The translations under genes and the position numbers were made by a program. The notes beneath the pieces were generated by a model. It was not told the DNA's origin and searched no databases. It was given only the letters and a program-made list of their open reading frames with translations. A DNA stretch of 23,610 nt from a virus. Position 1 is the first letter of the stretch; every line of letters starts with the position of its first letter. This document shows positions 13,547-22,024 of the stretch, in pieces. The stretch covers positions 1 to 23,610 of the IMG/VR virus record IMGVR_UViG_3300034983_000160. One strand, written 5' to 3'.

Positions 13547-14496
13547 TAAGATTCCCATACGAGCTTCCAGACGGGGTTACACAAAGCCTCCTTTCCTCTT
13601 TTCTTTCCTGTAGGAAACGCTGTGAACTTATACTCCAAGGCTGGCAGCCTCTTGAGAAGTCAAAGCTTTTCTCCTACGGAGAGCTGTTTCATGCAGTCTT
13701 GGAGTATTATTATAAGGAATTACGAGGAAAAAGGCAAATAGGTGAAGATTTCTTACCAAGAGCTATTGGTACCTGGTATCAGAAGGTTACAGAACCTGGG
13801 GCACAGTTTGATATAGAGCATATCGAGGAAACTTGTTACACGGTGGCAGCATTATGGCCGGAATATCAACAGCGTTGGCAAAAACAGGATTTAGAGTGGG
13901 CCTGGCTAGATTGTGAAAGAATCTTTGATGTTCAGTTTTCTGGATTAAGATTACGTGGAAAGATTGACGGTCTTGTACGAATTGGTAAAAGCTTGTGGAT
14001 TCTGGAAACGAAAACTAAATCAGAAATTAGTGAGGATGTTCTTGGAATGACGCTTCCATTTGATTTCCAGAATTTGTTCTATATTACGGCATTAAAAGCT
14101 GAAGGTGTTGAGTGCATCGGAGCTATCTACAATATAATTAGGAATCCGCGACTTAGACGTGGGAAAACAGAAACAAAAGATCAGTTTCTTGAAAGGGTTA
14201 TTCAAGACGTTCGAGAACGCCCGGAGCACTATTTCCATCGGTTTGAAGTTCCCTATGACAAGGAAACTATAAAGGAGTTTGGAAAAGAGTTAGCATTTAA
14301 ACTTGCCGAGTTTCGTGATTGGGTGAATGATATACTACCAACTTATAAGAATCAGGGGAGCTGCGTTGGACGCGGATATTGCCCATTTTTAGAAGCGTGC
14401 TCGTCAGGGAAAATGTACGCTTACGAGCAGACACGTGTACTGTTCGAGGAGCTTCGTGAGAGTCCACCATTAGCGGAGGAGGAGAAAAAATGTTAA
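13537..14496 (+). CDS. Cas4/RecB-like PD-(D/E)XK nuclease with Fe-S Cys, 319 aa
   Basis: ATG 13537 has GAGGAG upstream and overlaps the glycosylase end by 10 bases; upstream starts in the frame lie inside that gene. The PD-(D/E)XK core shows H52 (GELFHAVLE), D144 (GKIDG), E157 and K159 (ETKTK) and Q178. Cys residues sit at the N-terminus (C25, C29) and C-terminus (C276, C282, C288), as in the AddB/Cas4 iron-sulfur arrangement. It is predicted to be a DNA exonuclease that may generate ssDNA for the neighbouring Sak4-like recombinase. Known phage genomes often pair this nuclease with a Sak4/DUF669 set. No CRISPR array is present, so a Cas4 role in adaptation is unlikely. Confidence 0.9.
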   Translation: MRVVRFPYELPDGVTQSLLSSFLSCRKRCELILQGWQPLEKSKLFSYGELFHAVLEYYYKELRGKRQIGEDFLPRAIGTWYQKVTEPGAQFDIEHIEETCYTVAALWPEYQQRWQKQDLEWAWLDCERIFDVQFSGLRLRGKIDGLVRIGKSLWILETKTKSEISEDVLGMTLPFDFQNLFYITALKAEGVECIGAIYNIIRNPRLRRGKTETKDQFLERVIQDVRERPEHYFHRFEVPYDKETIKEFGKELAFKLAEFRDWVNDILPTYKNQGSCVGRGYCPFLEACSSGKMYAYEQTRVLFEELRESPPLAEEEKKC

Positions 14497-15440
14497 GCCC
14501 AATTAGAAAAATCATTCCTTCAGGAGCAAAGGTTCAACGAGCTTCGGCTCTTCCAAATGTTAAGGAATCCTTTATTAATACACTAGTTTTACCAACAGAA
14601 CGAAAAGGTCTAGAAAAAGATATTTCAAGATATACAATGCTGGTGTATGGCCGCGAAAAGATTGGGAAAACAACACTATTTAGCCTTTTTCCAGAAGCTA
14701 TATTTCTAGCAACCGAGCCGGCGCTAAAAGGAATTGATGTTTTTTGCTTTAATGCTGAAAGAGGTGGAGTAACAGATTGGAGAATTATGCGAAAGGCAGT
14801 TGAGCTTCTGGAACAAGATAGGAATGTATTTAAGACGGTAGTTATTGATACAGCAGACCTGGCATACGACTATTGCTTGGATTACGTGTGTGAAACATTA
14901 GGAATTGAGCACCCAGGTAAGGACAGCTTGGGAGAAAGAGATTATGGATATAGTTGGAGAGAAGTCGCACGCGAGTTTAGAACATTAGTCCGACGAATTG
15001 AACAAACTGGTCGGGGAGTATGTTTCACTTCACATGTTAGAGAAGAAATAGTAAAGCCACGATTTGGTGAAGGCTATACAATTGTAGGACCAAGCATATC
15101 TGGACAGGGAAGGAAAGTAATTGAGTCTATAGTTGATTATTACTGGTATGCTGATTATATTCGTGATAAGAGTGGTGAGGTGAAACGAGTTCTAATATGT
15201 AGTGGAGATGACTTTGTTTGGGCAGGATCACGACCAAGTCCATTTACAAAGCGAATGCCGCAGTTTCTCCCGTTAGATGACGAGAATGGTTATGAAATAA
15301 TTAAGAGTGCTTTTGAAGGTAAATATAAAGGAATTAGCTTGGATGATATTTCTCCCTCTAAGCAGTCCAAGAAACCTGTTGTTAGTTTCCTGGAACGAAG
15401 TAAAGTCTTAGCTCGTGCTAAGACTACTTTTCCAGGATAG
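14490..15440 (+). CDS. Sak4-like RecA-fold ATPase (AAA_24), 316 aa
   Basis: ATG 14490 follows GCGGAGGAGG and overlaps the nuclease by 7 bases. Walker A GREKIGKTT (54-62, K60) and Walker B VVIDTAD (117-123, D120) are present, followed by a CFTSHVREE segment typical of the phage AAA_24/Sak4 family. The family comprises single-strand annealing/recombination ATPases. Placed between a PD-(D/E)XK nuclease and a DUF669-like SSB-like gene, it completes a common phage recombination module. The C-terminal 40 residues are basic and may contact DNA or the partner SSB. Confidence 0.9.
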   Translation: MLSPIRKIIPSGAKVQRASALPNVKESFINTLVLPTERKGLEKDISRYTMLVYGREKIGKTTLFSLFPEAIFLATEPALKGIDVFCFNAERGGVTDWRIMRKAVELLEQDRNVFKTVVIDTADLAYDYCLDYVCETLGIEHPGKDSLGERDYGYSWREVAREFRTLVRRIEQTGRGVCFTSHVREEIVKPRFGEGYTIVGPSISGQGRKVIESIVDYYWYADYIRDKSGEVKRVLICSGDDFVWAGSRPSPFTKRMPQFLPLDDENGYEIIKSAFEGKYKGISLDDISPSKQSKKPVVSFLERSKVLARAKTTFPG

Positions 15441-15455
15441 GCTAAGGAGCGGCAC

Positions 15456-16514
15456 ATGGGACAGTTTGCAGAGAAGTTGAAAGCGTTTCAGGAAATGTGG
15501 ACTTCAACGAAAGGAGGGAATGTCTCAGTTCCGAACGGGCAGTACATTCTTCAGCTTATTGCAGCTGAGCTTGGAGAATCACAGCAGGGAAATCTTCGTA
15601 TCCTTCGTAAGTTTACAATTCTCGAAGGTGAGTATGCTGGAGATACTGTTGTTGACTTTCTGGTGCTGTCAAACAAATGGGGATGTGCAAATGTTCGTAC
15701 AATGTTCCAGCTTTGCGGATATGAAGCTCCAGAGAATATCGCAGATTTGGAGGGGTCTCTTGATGAGCTTGTTGGTCTTGAACCTGCGTTTCAGGCCGCA
15801 GTCTCAACTGGTGAAGCTGGGATTAGTAATGCAAGGCTGAGGAAGCTAGTCTCGATGCAGGGACATGCTCCTGACGAGTCGGGAAAGGAGAGTCCATCAG
15901 ACGATATACAGACTGTTGAGACTACGCGAGTTTCACCAAGTATAGAAAAGCCTGGGAAGACGAAGAAGGAAGAGGAAGTGGAAGAGGAAGTGAACGAGGA
16001 AGCGAAAGGTTCATCTCTTACCGAGGAAGATGAGGATCAGGATGAGATAGAAGAGGAGGAGGCGCCATCCTCTGCATCTAAAGATGAGTCTTTAGTCCCA
16101 GAGGATTCTATTGAAGTTGGTGACACCGTAAAATTTCTAGATCAAGATAAGAAGGAAATAACAGGAAAGGTGAAAAAGATTCAGCTTGACGGGACCATAG
16201 TAGTATTACGCGGTCAGACTCATTATGCTCTTGGAAGGTCAAGGGTGACGAAGCTGCAACCGGAAGGTGCAAAAGCACTAGGCGAAGATGCAACGCAGGA
16301 CGAGCCTCTGCGGACAAAGCTTCTAGCTTTTGCACAGTCAGCCGACTTGAAAGTAAGTGATGAAATGTCAACGAAAGAACTTATTAAAATGATTAGTAGC
16401 TTTACCTATAAGCGCGAGGAGCTTACAGATGAAGAAGTCGATCTGCTGCGGCAGATTGATGCGGAGATTGTTGGGGGTAGGAAGATAAGTCCGCAAGCGC
16501 GCCATCAATCCTAG
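15456..16514 (+). CDS. DUF669-like ssDNA-binding protein with acidic linker, 352 aa
   Basis: ATG 15456 with CTAAGGAG upstream. Residues 1-110 match the DUF669-like fold often coupled to Sak4 (VPNGQYILQLIAAELGESQQGNLRI..KFTILEGEYAGDTVVDF), an OB-like ssDNA-binding domain. Residues about 165-220 are a long Glu-rich, disordered linker. A second small domain at about 220-268 (IEVGDTVKFLDQDKKEITGKVKKI) looks like a KOW/Tudor/SH3-type barrel. A helical C-terminus follows. The extra acidic linker and barrel are unusual for a typical 200-residue DUF669 protein and suggest partner-recruiting tails, as with SSB. Role: ssDNA binding in replication or recombination. Confidence 0.75.
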   Translation: MGQFAEKLKAFQEMWTSTKGGNVSVPNGQYILQLIAAELGESQQGNLRILRKFTILEGEYAGDTVVDFLVLSNKWGCANVRTMFQLCGYEAPENIADLEGSLDELVGLEPAFQAAVSTGEAGISNARLRKLVSMQGHAPDESGKESPSDDIQTVETTRVSPSIEKPGKTKKEEEVEEEVNEEAKGSSLTEEDEDQDEIEEEEAPSSASKDESLVPEDSIEVGDTVKFLDQDKKEITGKVKKIQLDGTIVVLRGQTHYALGRSRVTKLQPEGAKALGEDATQDEPLRTKLLAFAQSADLKVSDEMSTKELIKMISSFTYKREELTDEEVDLLRQIDAEIVGGRKISPQARHQS

Positions 16515-16616
16515 TGGGCGTACTGCCGCCGCGTCGGAGGATATGGAGAGGGGCTTGGTGTGTATCTGTAGCCTGTGGAGGAGGTCTGCGAGAGAAGATT
16601 TGAAGGAGGTGGCATT

Positions 16617-16949
16617 GTGGAGGAAGTATGTAGTGCTAATAGCGATTTAGAAAGAATTCTAGACGCTAGTGCCAAGGCTGTGGAAGTAACGAGGATACAG
16701 GAAGGAAGTAGTGTATTTATGATTACTGTAGTTCTTTCTAGAGGACAAGTGCAAGGTGAAGCTTTAATAAAGGGTGAAGGATTTCCTAACCTCGAGGGAG
16801 CTTGTGGTGTTGTTAAGGTTCTTACAAGGTGCTTTGAAGAAATTGTAGATGTTGCAGCCAAGAAGGCTGGATGTACTAAGGGTTATTTACTTAGAGAAAC
16901 ACTAGCAGAACTACAGGAAATGTCTGATGACCAGGCAGGGCTATCTTAG
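16617..16949 (+). CDS. Hypothetical protein, 110 aa
   Basis: The start is GTG 16617 with AAGGAGGTG upstream; a GTG at 16575 in the same frame (adding 14 residues) is possible but has no comparable site. Strand-rich segments (SSVFMITVVLSRGQ, GEALIKGEGF) precede a helical C-terminus with two Cys. No family recognised. The 100-bp gap before it (16515-16616) is GC-rich at first. It lies just before the polymerase gene, so it may be a replication accessory. Confidence 0.72.
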   Translation: MEEVCSANSDLERILDASAKAVEVTRIQEGSSVFMITVVLSRGQVQGEALIKGEGFPNLEGACGVVKVLTRCFEEIVDVAAKKAGCTKGYLLRETLAELQEMSDDQAGLS

Positions 16950-16975
16950 ATAAAGGGAGAGAGGAGGAAGACACC

Positions 16976-18754
16976 GTGTCAGATACAACGTTTATGAGTT
17001 ATGATATTGAAACTACTGGTCTGAAACGGTTTGAGCACCGGATTTTTGCATACAGTACCTGTACGGCTAACGGAGATGTTTCTGTTTACCGGTTGGACGG
17101 CTCTCCAGGGCGCATTAGGCTTGGACTAACGCACCTGGAGAGCCTTTGGAAGAATAAAGCAATTACTAAGATTATGCACAATTGCAAATTTGACTTAGGG
17201 TTTACTGAAACGTTCTTCCGTAAGAAGCTAAGAGATCATCCTATTCACGATACATATTTAATGTCTCATATTCTAAGGAATGATCATCCGTCTCATTCCC
17301 TGAAAGACTTATGCTATGATCTTGGTGGATACCCACGGGATGATGAACGACTTGTTAAGAAATATCTAAGGAGTACAAATGGTCTTGCAGATGTACCAGA
17401 GGAAATGATGAACGAATACCAAAGAAGAGATGCGGAACGCACTATGCTTCTCTTTAGGGTTTTTTGGCCTAAAATTCGTGAGAATAAGGACTTTCTAGAA
17501 ATATATCAAGAGGAAGAGCTTCCACTTGCAGTTGCCACGATTGATATTGAAAATCGAGGAGTCATGCTTAACCGGGAACGCTGTTTTAAGATGATAAATG
17601 ACCTAGAAACTCGTAAGTTGAGAGTAAAGCATCGAGCAGCAGCCCTTTTAGAACGTGAGATTAACCTAAACTCATCTCCACAGGTAAGGGAGGTTCTATT
17701 TAATTCACTAGGATATAATACTACAAAGCTTGCTAGAGAAGCATTGACTGAAAGCGGTGAAATGTCAACAGGAAAGAATGTTTTACTTCAATTGCGTCGC
17801 GAAAAGCCTCATGAGTTCATTGAGTTAGTCTTAATGTTTCGATCGTGGACACGCGGCAGTACAATTCTACAATCTTATCTTAAGTCGTGTGATGCGTCCT
17901 CAATAATACATCCAAATATACGCACCTGCCAGGCAATTACTGGAAGAGAGTCGTGTAGTGAACCAAACCTACAGAACGTAGAGAAAGATCGGGCATTATT
18001 AAATCCATACCCGGTTCCAGCAAGAAGGGTATTTCGTCCAAAGCCGGGATACGTTAACTTTCATATTGATTACTCTGGCATAGAAATGCGTTTATTGATA
18101 CATTATTCTGGGGATGAAGAGTTAGTACAAATAGCAAAGAAGCATGAGGATGTTCATGGTCCTACAATTTATATATTCTATCCAGACTACGATCAATATA
18201 GTCCTGAAAAGAAGAAAACTATAAGAGATGGTGTTAAGAACGCTAATTTTGCAAAGGCATATGGAGCTAGTTTAGAAAAGCTTGCGTCAACAGTTGGACT
18301 GCCAGTTAGAGAAACAGCAATAAAGGTTAGAGACTATGATCAAAGATTTCCGAAGCTTGCAAGGCTGCCTGAAAATGTTATCAGACTCGTGCGAGATCAG
18401 GGGAGCATTCTTACAGCATTTGGAAGAGTGATACACGTTCCCAGAGCATATAGCACTCTTGGATTGAACTACTTAATTCAAGCAACTGCTGCAGAGATTT
18501 TTAAGAGGGGACAGGTTCGAGCACATCAGCTTCTTCTGAATGAAACTGGAGGAGAAATGGGAGTTATTCTTCCAATACATGACGAGCTTATTATTGAATG
18601 TCCAAGAAAGCGGCTAAAAGATGCTAAAGACGTCCTACGTAAAGTATGTAAAAGCATGTGTGATTTCCCAGGAAGGTTTCTCGTACCAATCGACGTTGAA
18701 GTAGAAGTAGCAACATTCGATTGGTCACATAAGGATGCATATAGTTTAGAATAA
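16976..18754 (+). CDS. Family A DNA polymerase with 3'-5' exonuclease, 592 aa
   Basis: The start is GTG 16976 with GAGAGGAGG upstream. Exonuclease motifs are intact: Exo I YDIETTG (D10, E12), Exo II HNCKFD (H68, N69, D73) and Exo III Y148...D152. Polymerase motifs are intact: A DYSGIE (D365), B R417-K421-F425-Y429-G430, and C HDE (535-537). There is no 5' nuclease domain, as in phage T7-like enzymes. Motif B carries F at the E. coli F762 position, so ddNTPs would be discriminated against. It is the replicative polymerase of this phage. Its likely partners are the primase-ATPase downstream, the SSB-like protein and perhaps the clamp-like protein. Confidence 0.96.
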   Translation: MSDTTFMSYDIETTGLKRFEHRIFAYSTCTANGDVSVYRLDGSPGRIRLGLTHLESLWKNKAITKIMHNCKFDLGFTETFFRKKLRDHPIHDTYLMSHILRNDHPSHSLKDLCYDLGGYPRDDERLVKKYLRSTNGLADVPEEMMNEYQRRDAERTMLLFRVFWPKIRENKDFLEIYQEEELPLAVATIDIENRGVMLNRERCFKMINDLETRKLRVKHRAAALLEREINLNSSPQVREVLFNSLGYNTTKLAREALTESGEMSTGKNVLLQLRREKPHEFIELVLMFRSWTRGSTILQSYLKSCDASSIIHPNIRTCQAITGRESCSEPNLQNVEKDRALLNPYPVPARRVFRPKPGYVNFHIDYSGIEMRLLIHYSGDEELVQIAKKHEDVHGPTIYIFYPDYDQYSPEKKKTIRDGVKNANFAKAYGASLEKLASTVGLPVRETAIKVRDYDQRFPKLARLPENVIRLVRDQGSILTAFGRVIHVPRAYSTLGLNYLIQATAAEIFKRGQVRAHQLLLNETGGEMGVILPIHDELIIECPRKRLKDAKDVLRKVCKSMCDFPGRFLVPIDVEVEVATFDWSHKDAYSLE

Positions 18755-18783
18755 AAAGAAAATAGAGAATGAAAGGAGATACT

Positions 18784-18975
18784 ATGCATTTCGATCCAGC
18801 TCGTCTAATAACGTCTATACTCCATAAAACTGGATACACAAGGAAGGATCTACACAATCCACGGTTTCTACGGAGGGAGCTAGTTCACTTAAATAACTGG
18901 TTGTCTGTAGTTGTGGAGGACATGGAAAAGAAACGGCTAGAAGAGAAAGAGCATGATAGCCAAAAAGGCTCGTGA
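18784..18975 (+). CDS. Small hypothetical protein, 63 aa
   Basis: ATG 18784 is set by AAAGGAGA 5-6 bases upstream. The peptide is charged and helical, with a Lys/Glu-rich C-terminus. It overlaps the primase start by 23 bases. Position between polymerase and primase suggests a replication accessory, but I see no motif. Confidence 0.65.
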   Translation: MHFDPARLITSILHKTGYTRKDLHNPRFLRRELVHLNNWLSVVVEDMEKKRLEEKEHDSQKGS

Positions 18976-21013
18976 TCCTCTTGCTGGATTTATTGAGCAC
19001 GGCGTTGTAATTACTAAAAATGAGCTAACACAGGCAGCCGGTGTGTGTCCATTCTGTGAAACAGAGCATTTCTATATTAATCCTGTGAATCTCTTATGGG
19101 ATTGTAAACGGTGTGGAATTAGTGGAAATTTCTCACAATTCTTAAAAAGAAGAATGAAGGTATATCAGGAGCATTTTGTTGGAGAGCTTGTAGTTCAGTT
19201 GTTTGAAGACCGAGGAATCACTCCGCAAACTTTTAGAGCATGGGGTGTTGGCTATAATGTTTTAACAAGATCATATATGATTCCAATGGACGGAAATAAC
19301 GTTAGATCAGTAAGTAATATACATATCTATAAAATAGGAGGAAAGCCAAGGAGTACATCTGGTGGTAGGCTAGACTTATTATGCCCTGTAAGAATGCTTG
19401 ATACTAAGGTAGTTTGGATTGTTGAAGGAGATTGGGACGCAATGGCTTTATATGAAATGCTTAACGGAGAGCAACTCGTAGTAGGAATTCCTGGAGCAAA
19501 TAATTTTCCCAGAAGCCGAATTGGACTATTTAGAGGTGTAGAAGTGCGTATTGTTTGTGACAATGATCCTGCAGGAGAACGTGGAGCAGAACGGACTGGA
19601 CATCTTCTTGAGGGTATAGCATCTAAAGTTAAATACATGCATTGGCCCTCTGACTTGAACCTTCCACAGGGGTTCGGACCCAGAAAGCTGTATATTCAGG
19701 ATAAAAATAATGCATTAGCATTTATAACGGCGAACTTAAAGAATCAGACTCCAACTAAAGAAGCAAAGGAACTTCCAGAGGGATTTAAACCAAGTGGAAA
19801 GGGGCTTCTCCCAGATGAGGTATTAGCGTCGTATAGAAAATGGTTACATATTCCTAATTCAGAACCGCTTGATGTGCTGTATGGTTCAGCATTTGCAAAC
19901 CGGCTGAATACTGACCCAGTTTGGATGTTTATTGTTGCTCCTCCTGGTGGAATGAAAACAGAGCTTGTCATGAGTATAAGTGAAGCGGAAGGAGTTGAAA
20001 ATATAAGCTCATTAACCCCAAAAACGCTAATTTCTGGAAATACCGCTGGTGGAGATTCAAGCTTAATCCCCCAATTGAATGAAAAACTTTTACTTATTAA
20101 AGACTTTACGCCAATATTAATGATGAATCCAATTGCTAGAGATGAAATTCTTGGAACATTGAGAGACGCTTACGATGGAGAATGCTCAAAAGGATTTGGC
20201 TCCCGCCTTGGATCACGAACTATAAGAAAGTACAAAAGCAAATTTGGAATTATTGCTGCGGTAACACCAGCAATCGAAGGCCTGGCGGCATATAATAGTA
20301 TCCTTGGAGAAAGATTCTTAAAATACAGAATTAAGCATGCAGGAAGAATTAACGTGGGAAGAGAAGTAATTCTTAGATCGATTGCTAATCTTACACAAGA
20401 GACAGAAATGCGAGCAGAATTAAAGCGAGTTGGTGCAGAAGTTTTATCCAGACATGTTACACCAGAAGAGTTTCCAAAGGTTGGAACCGATATTGCAGAA
20501 AAACTGCTAACGTTAGCCCAGTTAGTTAGTGCTTTAAGAGGTTGCGTTAGTAGAGAAAGGTACACTGGATTTATTGCGTATAAACCAGTTATTGAAATTG
20601 GTACACGATTGGCTAAACAATTTTGTGCTCTTGCAATGGGTATAGCCATATATAGATGGCAGACTGTTATTACAGATGATGTTATGCGTATTGTTTACCG
20701 TGTAGGACTAGATACTATTCCAGATAAGGTGGAAGAGCTAGTCAAGCAACTTTATATCCATGAAGAAGTAGGGGACGTTGATGTAAGTGGGCATATCAAG
20801 ACTGACTTGCTTAGTCAATGGTCTCGTCTACCAACTTCTACAGTCAGTCTATTGTTACAGGATTTAGACCTTCTGTTTATTGTAAGAAAAAAGCCGGGTA
20901 CTCGTCCAGGATTTTGGAAACTGAATCCTACGGTTACTAGATTGCTTGATTCCTTGGGTCTTTACAGCCTGGAGGTGACACATGCAAGAGAAGTTCGTCG
21001 TAAGACGGGATGA
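18953..21013 (+). CDS. DnaG-type primase fused to P-loop ATPase and winged helix, 686 aa
   Basis: ATG 18953 lies inside the previous gene; a weak GAGAAAGAG precedes it. Residues C32, C35, C51 and C54 form a zinc finger (CPFC...CKRC). The TOPRIM core has E158 (VEGDWDAMAL) and D203/D205 (VCDNDPAGE). Then comes a P-loop APPGGMKT (329-336; K335, T336) with a Walker B-like LLLIKDFT and a GERFLKYR stretch. This is not the DnaB-type helicase motif set. The C-terminal 100 residues look like a winged helix. The protein should prime DNA synthesis and perhaps unwind DNA. The ATPase differs from T7 gp4, so its helicase activity is inference. Confidence 0.87.
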   Translation: MIAKKARDPLAGFIEHGVVITKNELTQAAGVCPFCETEHFYINPVNLLWDCKRCGISGNFSQFLKRRMKVYQEHFVGELVVQLFEDRGITPQTFRAWGVGYNVLTRSYMIPMDGNNVRSVSNIHIYKIGGKPRSTSGGRLDLLCPVRMLDTKVVWIVEGDWDAMALYEMLNGEQLVVGIPGANNFPRSRIGLFRGVEVRIVCDNDPAGERGAERTGHLLEGIASKVKYMHWPSDLNLPQGFGPRKLYIQDKNNALAFITANLKNQTPTKEAKELPEGFKPSGKGLLPDEVLASYRKWLHIPNSEPLDVLYGSAFANRLNTDPVWMFIVAPPGGMKTELVMSISEAEGVENISSLTPKTLISGNTAGGDSSLIPQLNEKLLLIKDFTPILMMNPIARDEILGTLRDAYDGECSKGFGSRLGSRTIRKYKSKFGIIAAVTPAIEGLAAYNSILGERFLKYRIKHAGRINVGREVILRSIANLTQETEMRAELKRVGAEVLSRHVTPEEFPKVGTDIAEKLLTLAQLVSALRGCVSRERYTGFIAYKPVIEIGTRLAKQFCALAMGIAIYRWQTVITDDVMRIVYRVGLDTIPDKVEELVKQLYIHEEVGDVDVSGHIKTDLLSQWSRLPTSTVSLLLQDLDLLFIVRKKPGTRPGFWKLNPTVTRLLDSLGLYSLEVTHAREVRRKTG

Positions 21014-21275
21014 GGACCAATCAACGTTTGGAATTAAGTTTACACCTAGTAGGCTTGAGCTACTAATTGGAGGTCCTCGGAAGTTCAAGCCGCAAATGAA
21101 GGAGTTTTTACAACTATTGAAATTGCAGTGGCCTTCAAATTACTACGAAGATGTACAGAGGACTAGAGCCTATATTCCCTGTGATAGAAAAACGTGGGTC
21201 AATGTGATTGAAGATACTAGTCGGTTTGGATTTAAGTTTGAGAGCGTTACACATTTTAGGAGGCTCATGGCATGA
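20982..21275 (+). CDS. Hypothetical protein, 97 aa
   Basis: ATG 20982 has GGAGGTG 5 bases upstream and lies 32 bases inside the end of the primase gene. It is basic, with strand-like segments (FGIKFTPSRLELLI) and a C-terminal FGFKFESVTHFRRL. No family recognised. It overlaps the DUF1937 gene by an ATGA junction. Confidence 0.72.
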   Translation: MQEKFVVRRDEDQSTFGIKFTPSRLELLIGGPRKFKPQMKEFLQLLKLQWPSNYYEDVQRTRAYIPCDRKTWVNVIEDTSRFGFKFESVTHFRRLMA

Positions 21276-21721
21276 CAACGAAAATTCACTGCAGGGTACG
21301 ATTAATAAGTACACCACCGAAAGGATTTGTTTATCTAGCCAGTCCATATACAGCGTCCAGGAGGAGGACTTTAGTAGGTAGATTTAATGCTGCTTGCTCC
21401 ATTACTATAGAGCTTATTCACCGAGGCGTTATCGTATTTTCTCCGATAGTGCATGGTCACTCAATAGCACTCCTTGGAATTCCTACAGGTATTGAGTTTT
21501 GGTGGGAGTATGATAAGGCATTTCTCAATCGGTGTAGTGTTCTTTGTGTACTAATGCTCCGAGGATGGAAGAGCTCACGTGGAATAAAGCGGGAGATTGA
21601 GTATGCACGCCGAATTGGTAAACCTATTATCTACTTAAATCAAAGTGTGAAAAAATTTGCTAGTGTAGTTAGAAAGTTAAAGCTTGTGGGAGATGTTGTC
21701 ATAGGGGAAAAGGAGGTGTAG
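21272..21721 (+). CDS. DUF1937 protein, nucleoside deoxyribosyltransferase-like, 149 aa
   Basis: ATG 21272 in an ATGA overlap, with AGGAGG upstream. The family blocks are visible. YLASPYT (21-27) is the nucleotide-binding start, FSPIVHGHS (57-64) follows, the Trp-containing FWWEYDKAFLNRC (76-88) is next, and GWKSSRGIKREIEYA (98-112) carries candidate catalytic Glu 108/110. KPIIYL (117-122) closes the domain. DUF1937 belongs to the deoxyribosyltransferase superfamily, so a role in nucleotide salvage, base exchange or modification is possible. The substrate is not known. It sits close to a possible clamp and a DUF4326 gene. Confidence 0.82.
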   Translation: MTTKIHCRVRLISTPPKGFVYLASPYTASRRRTLVGRFNAACSITIELIHRGVIVFSPIVHGHSIALLGIPTGIEFWWEYDKAFLNRCSVLCVLMLRGWKSSRGIKREIEYARRIGKPIIYLNQSVKKFASVVRKLKLVGDVVIGEKEV

Positions 21722-21722
21722 C

Positions 21723-21983
21723 GTGAAGCTTTTAGCGATTTACTCCCGTGTTGGAACGTTGGAGCATGTTATTGGCTATGCTGTTCCAACAAGCATAGCT
21801 CTTCTGGAAGTAGGAAGTGGTGACTTCCCAGCGCATGGTACTGTTATCACTTTCATGGCAGGATTTACAAAAAAGGATTCAAGAGACTTGGTTGTTGTTG
21901 CTAGAGAGCTTGAAAGGTTAATGACTCCACAAACCGGACACCTTGAACCAATCGAGCAGCTCATAGATAAGGTGGTCAAGTAG
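21723..21983 (+). CDS. Hypothetical protein, 86 aa
   Basis: The start is GTG 21723, just after the preceding stop, with AAAGGAGGTG upstream. The protein is mostly hydrophobic strand and helix segments (LLAIYSRVG, SIALLEVGSG, GTVITFMAGF) ending in a helical acidic tail. No motif recognised. Confidence 0.7.
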   Translation: MKLLAIYSRVGTLEHVIGYAVPTSIALLEVGSGDFPAHGTVITFMAGFTKKDSRDLVVVARELERLMTPQTGHLEPIEQLIDKVVK

Positions 21984-22024
21984 AAGAATCCACATGAAAC
22001 AAACGGAGAGAGGAGGTGTGGTGC

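Noticed and set aside
13537-14496. Cas4-like nuclease as a sign of a CRISPR-Cas system
   Set aside because: No other cas gene or repeat array is present; the neighbours are phage recombination genes.
16543-16650. 35-codon frame before the 16617 gene
   Set aside because: The nearest GGAGG is only two bases from the ATG and the frame overlaps the next gene by 34 bases; too weak to call.
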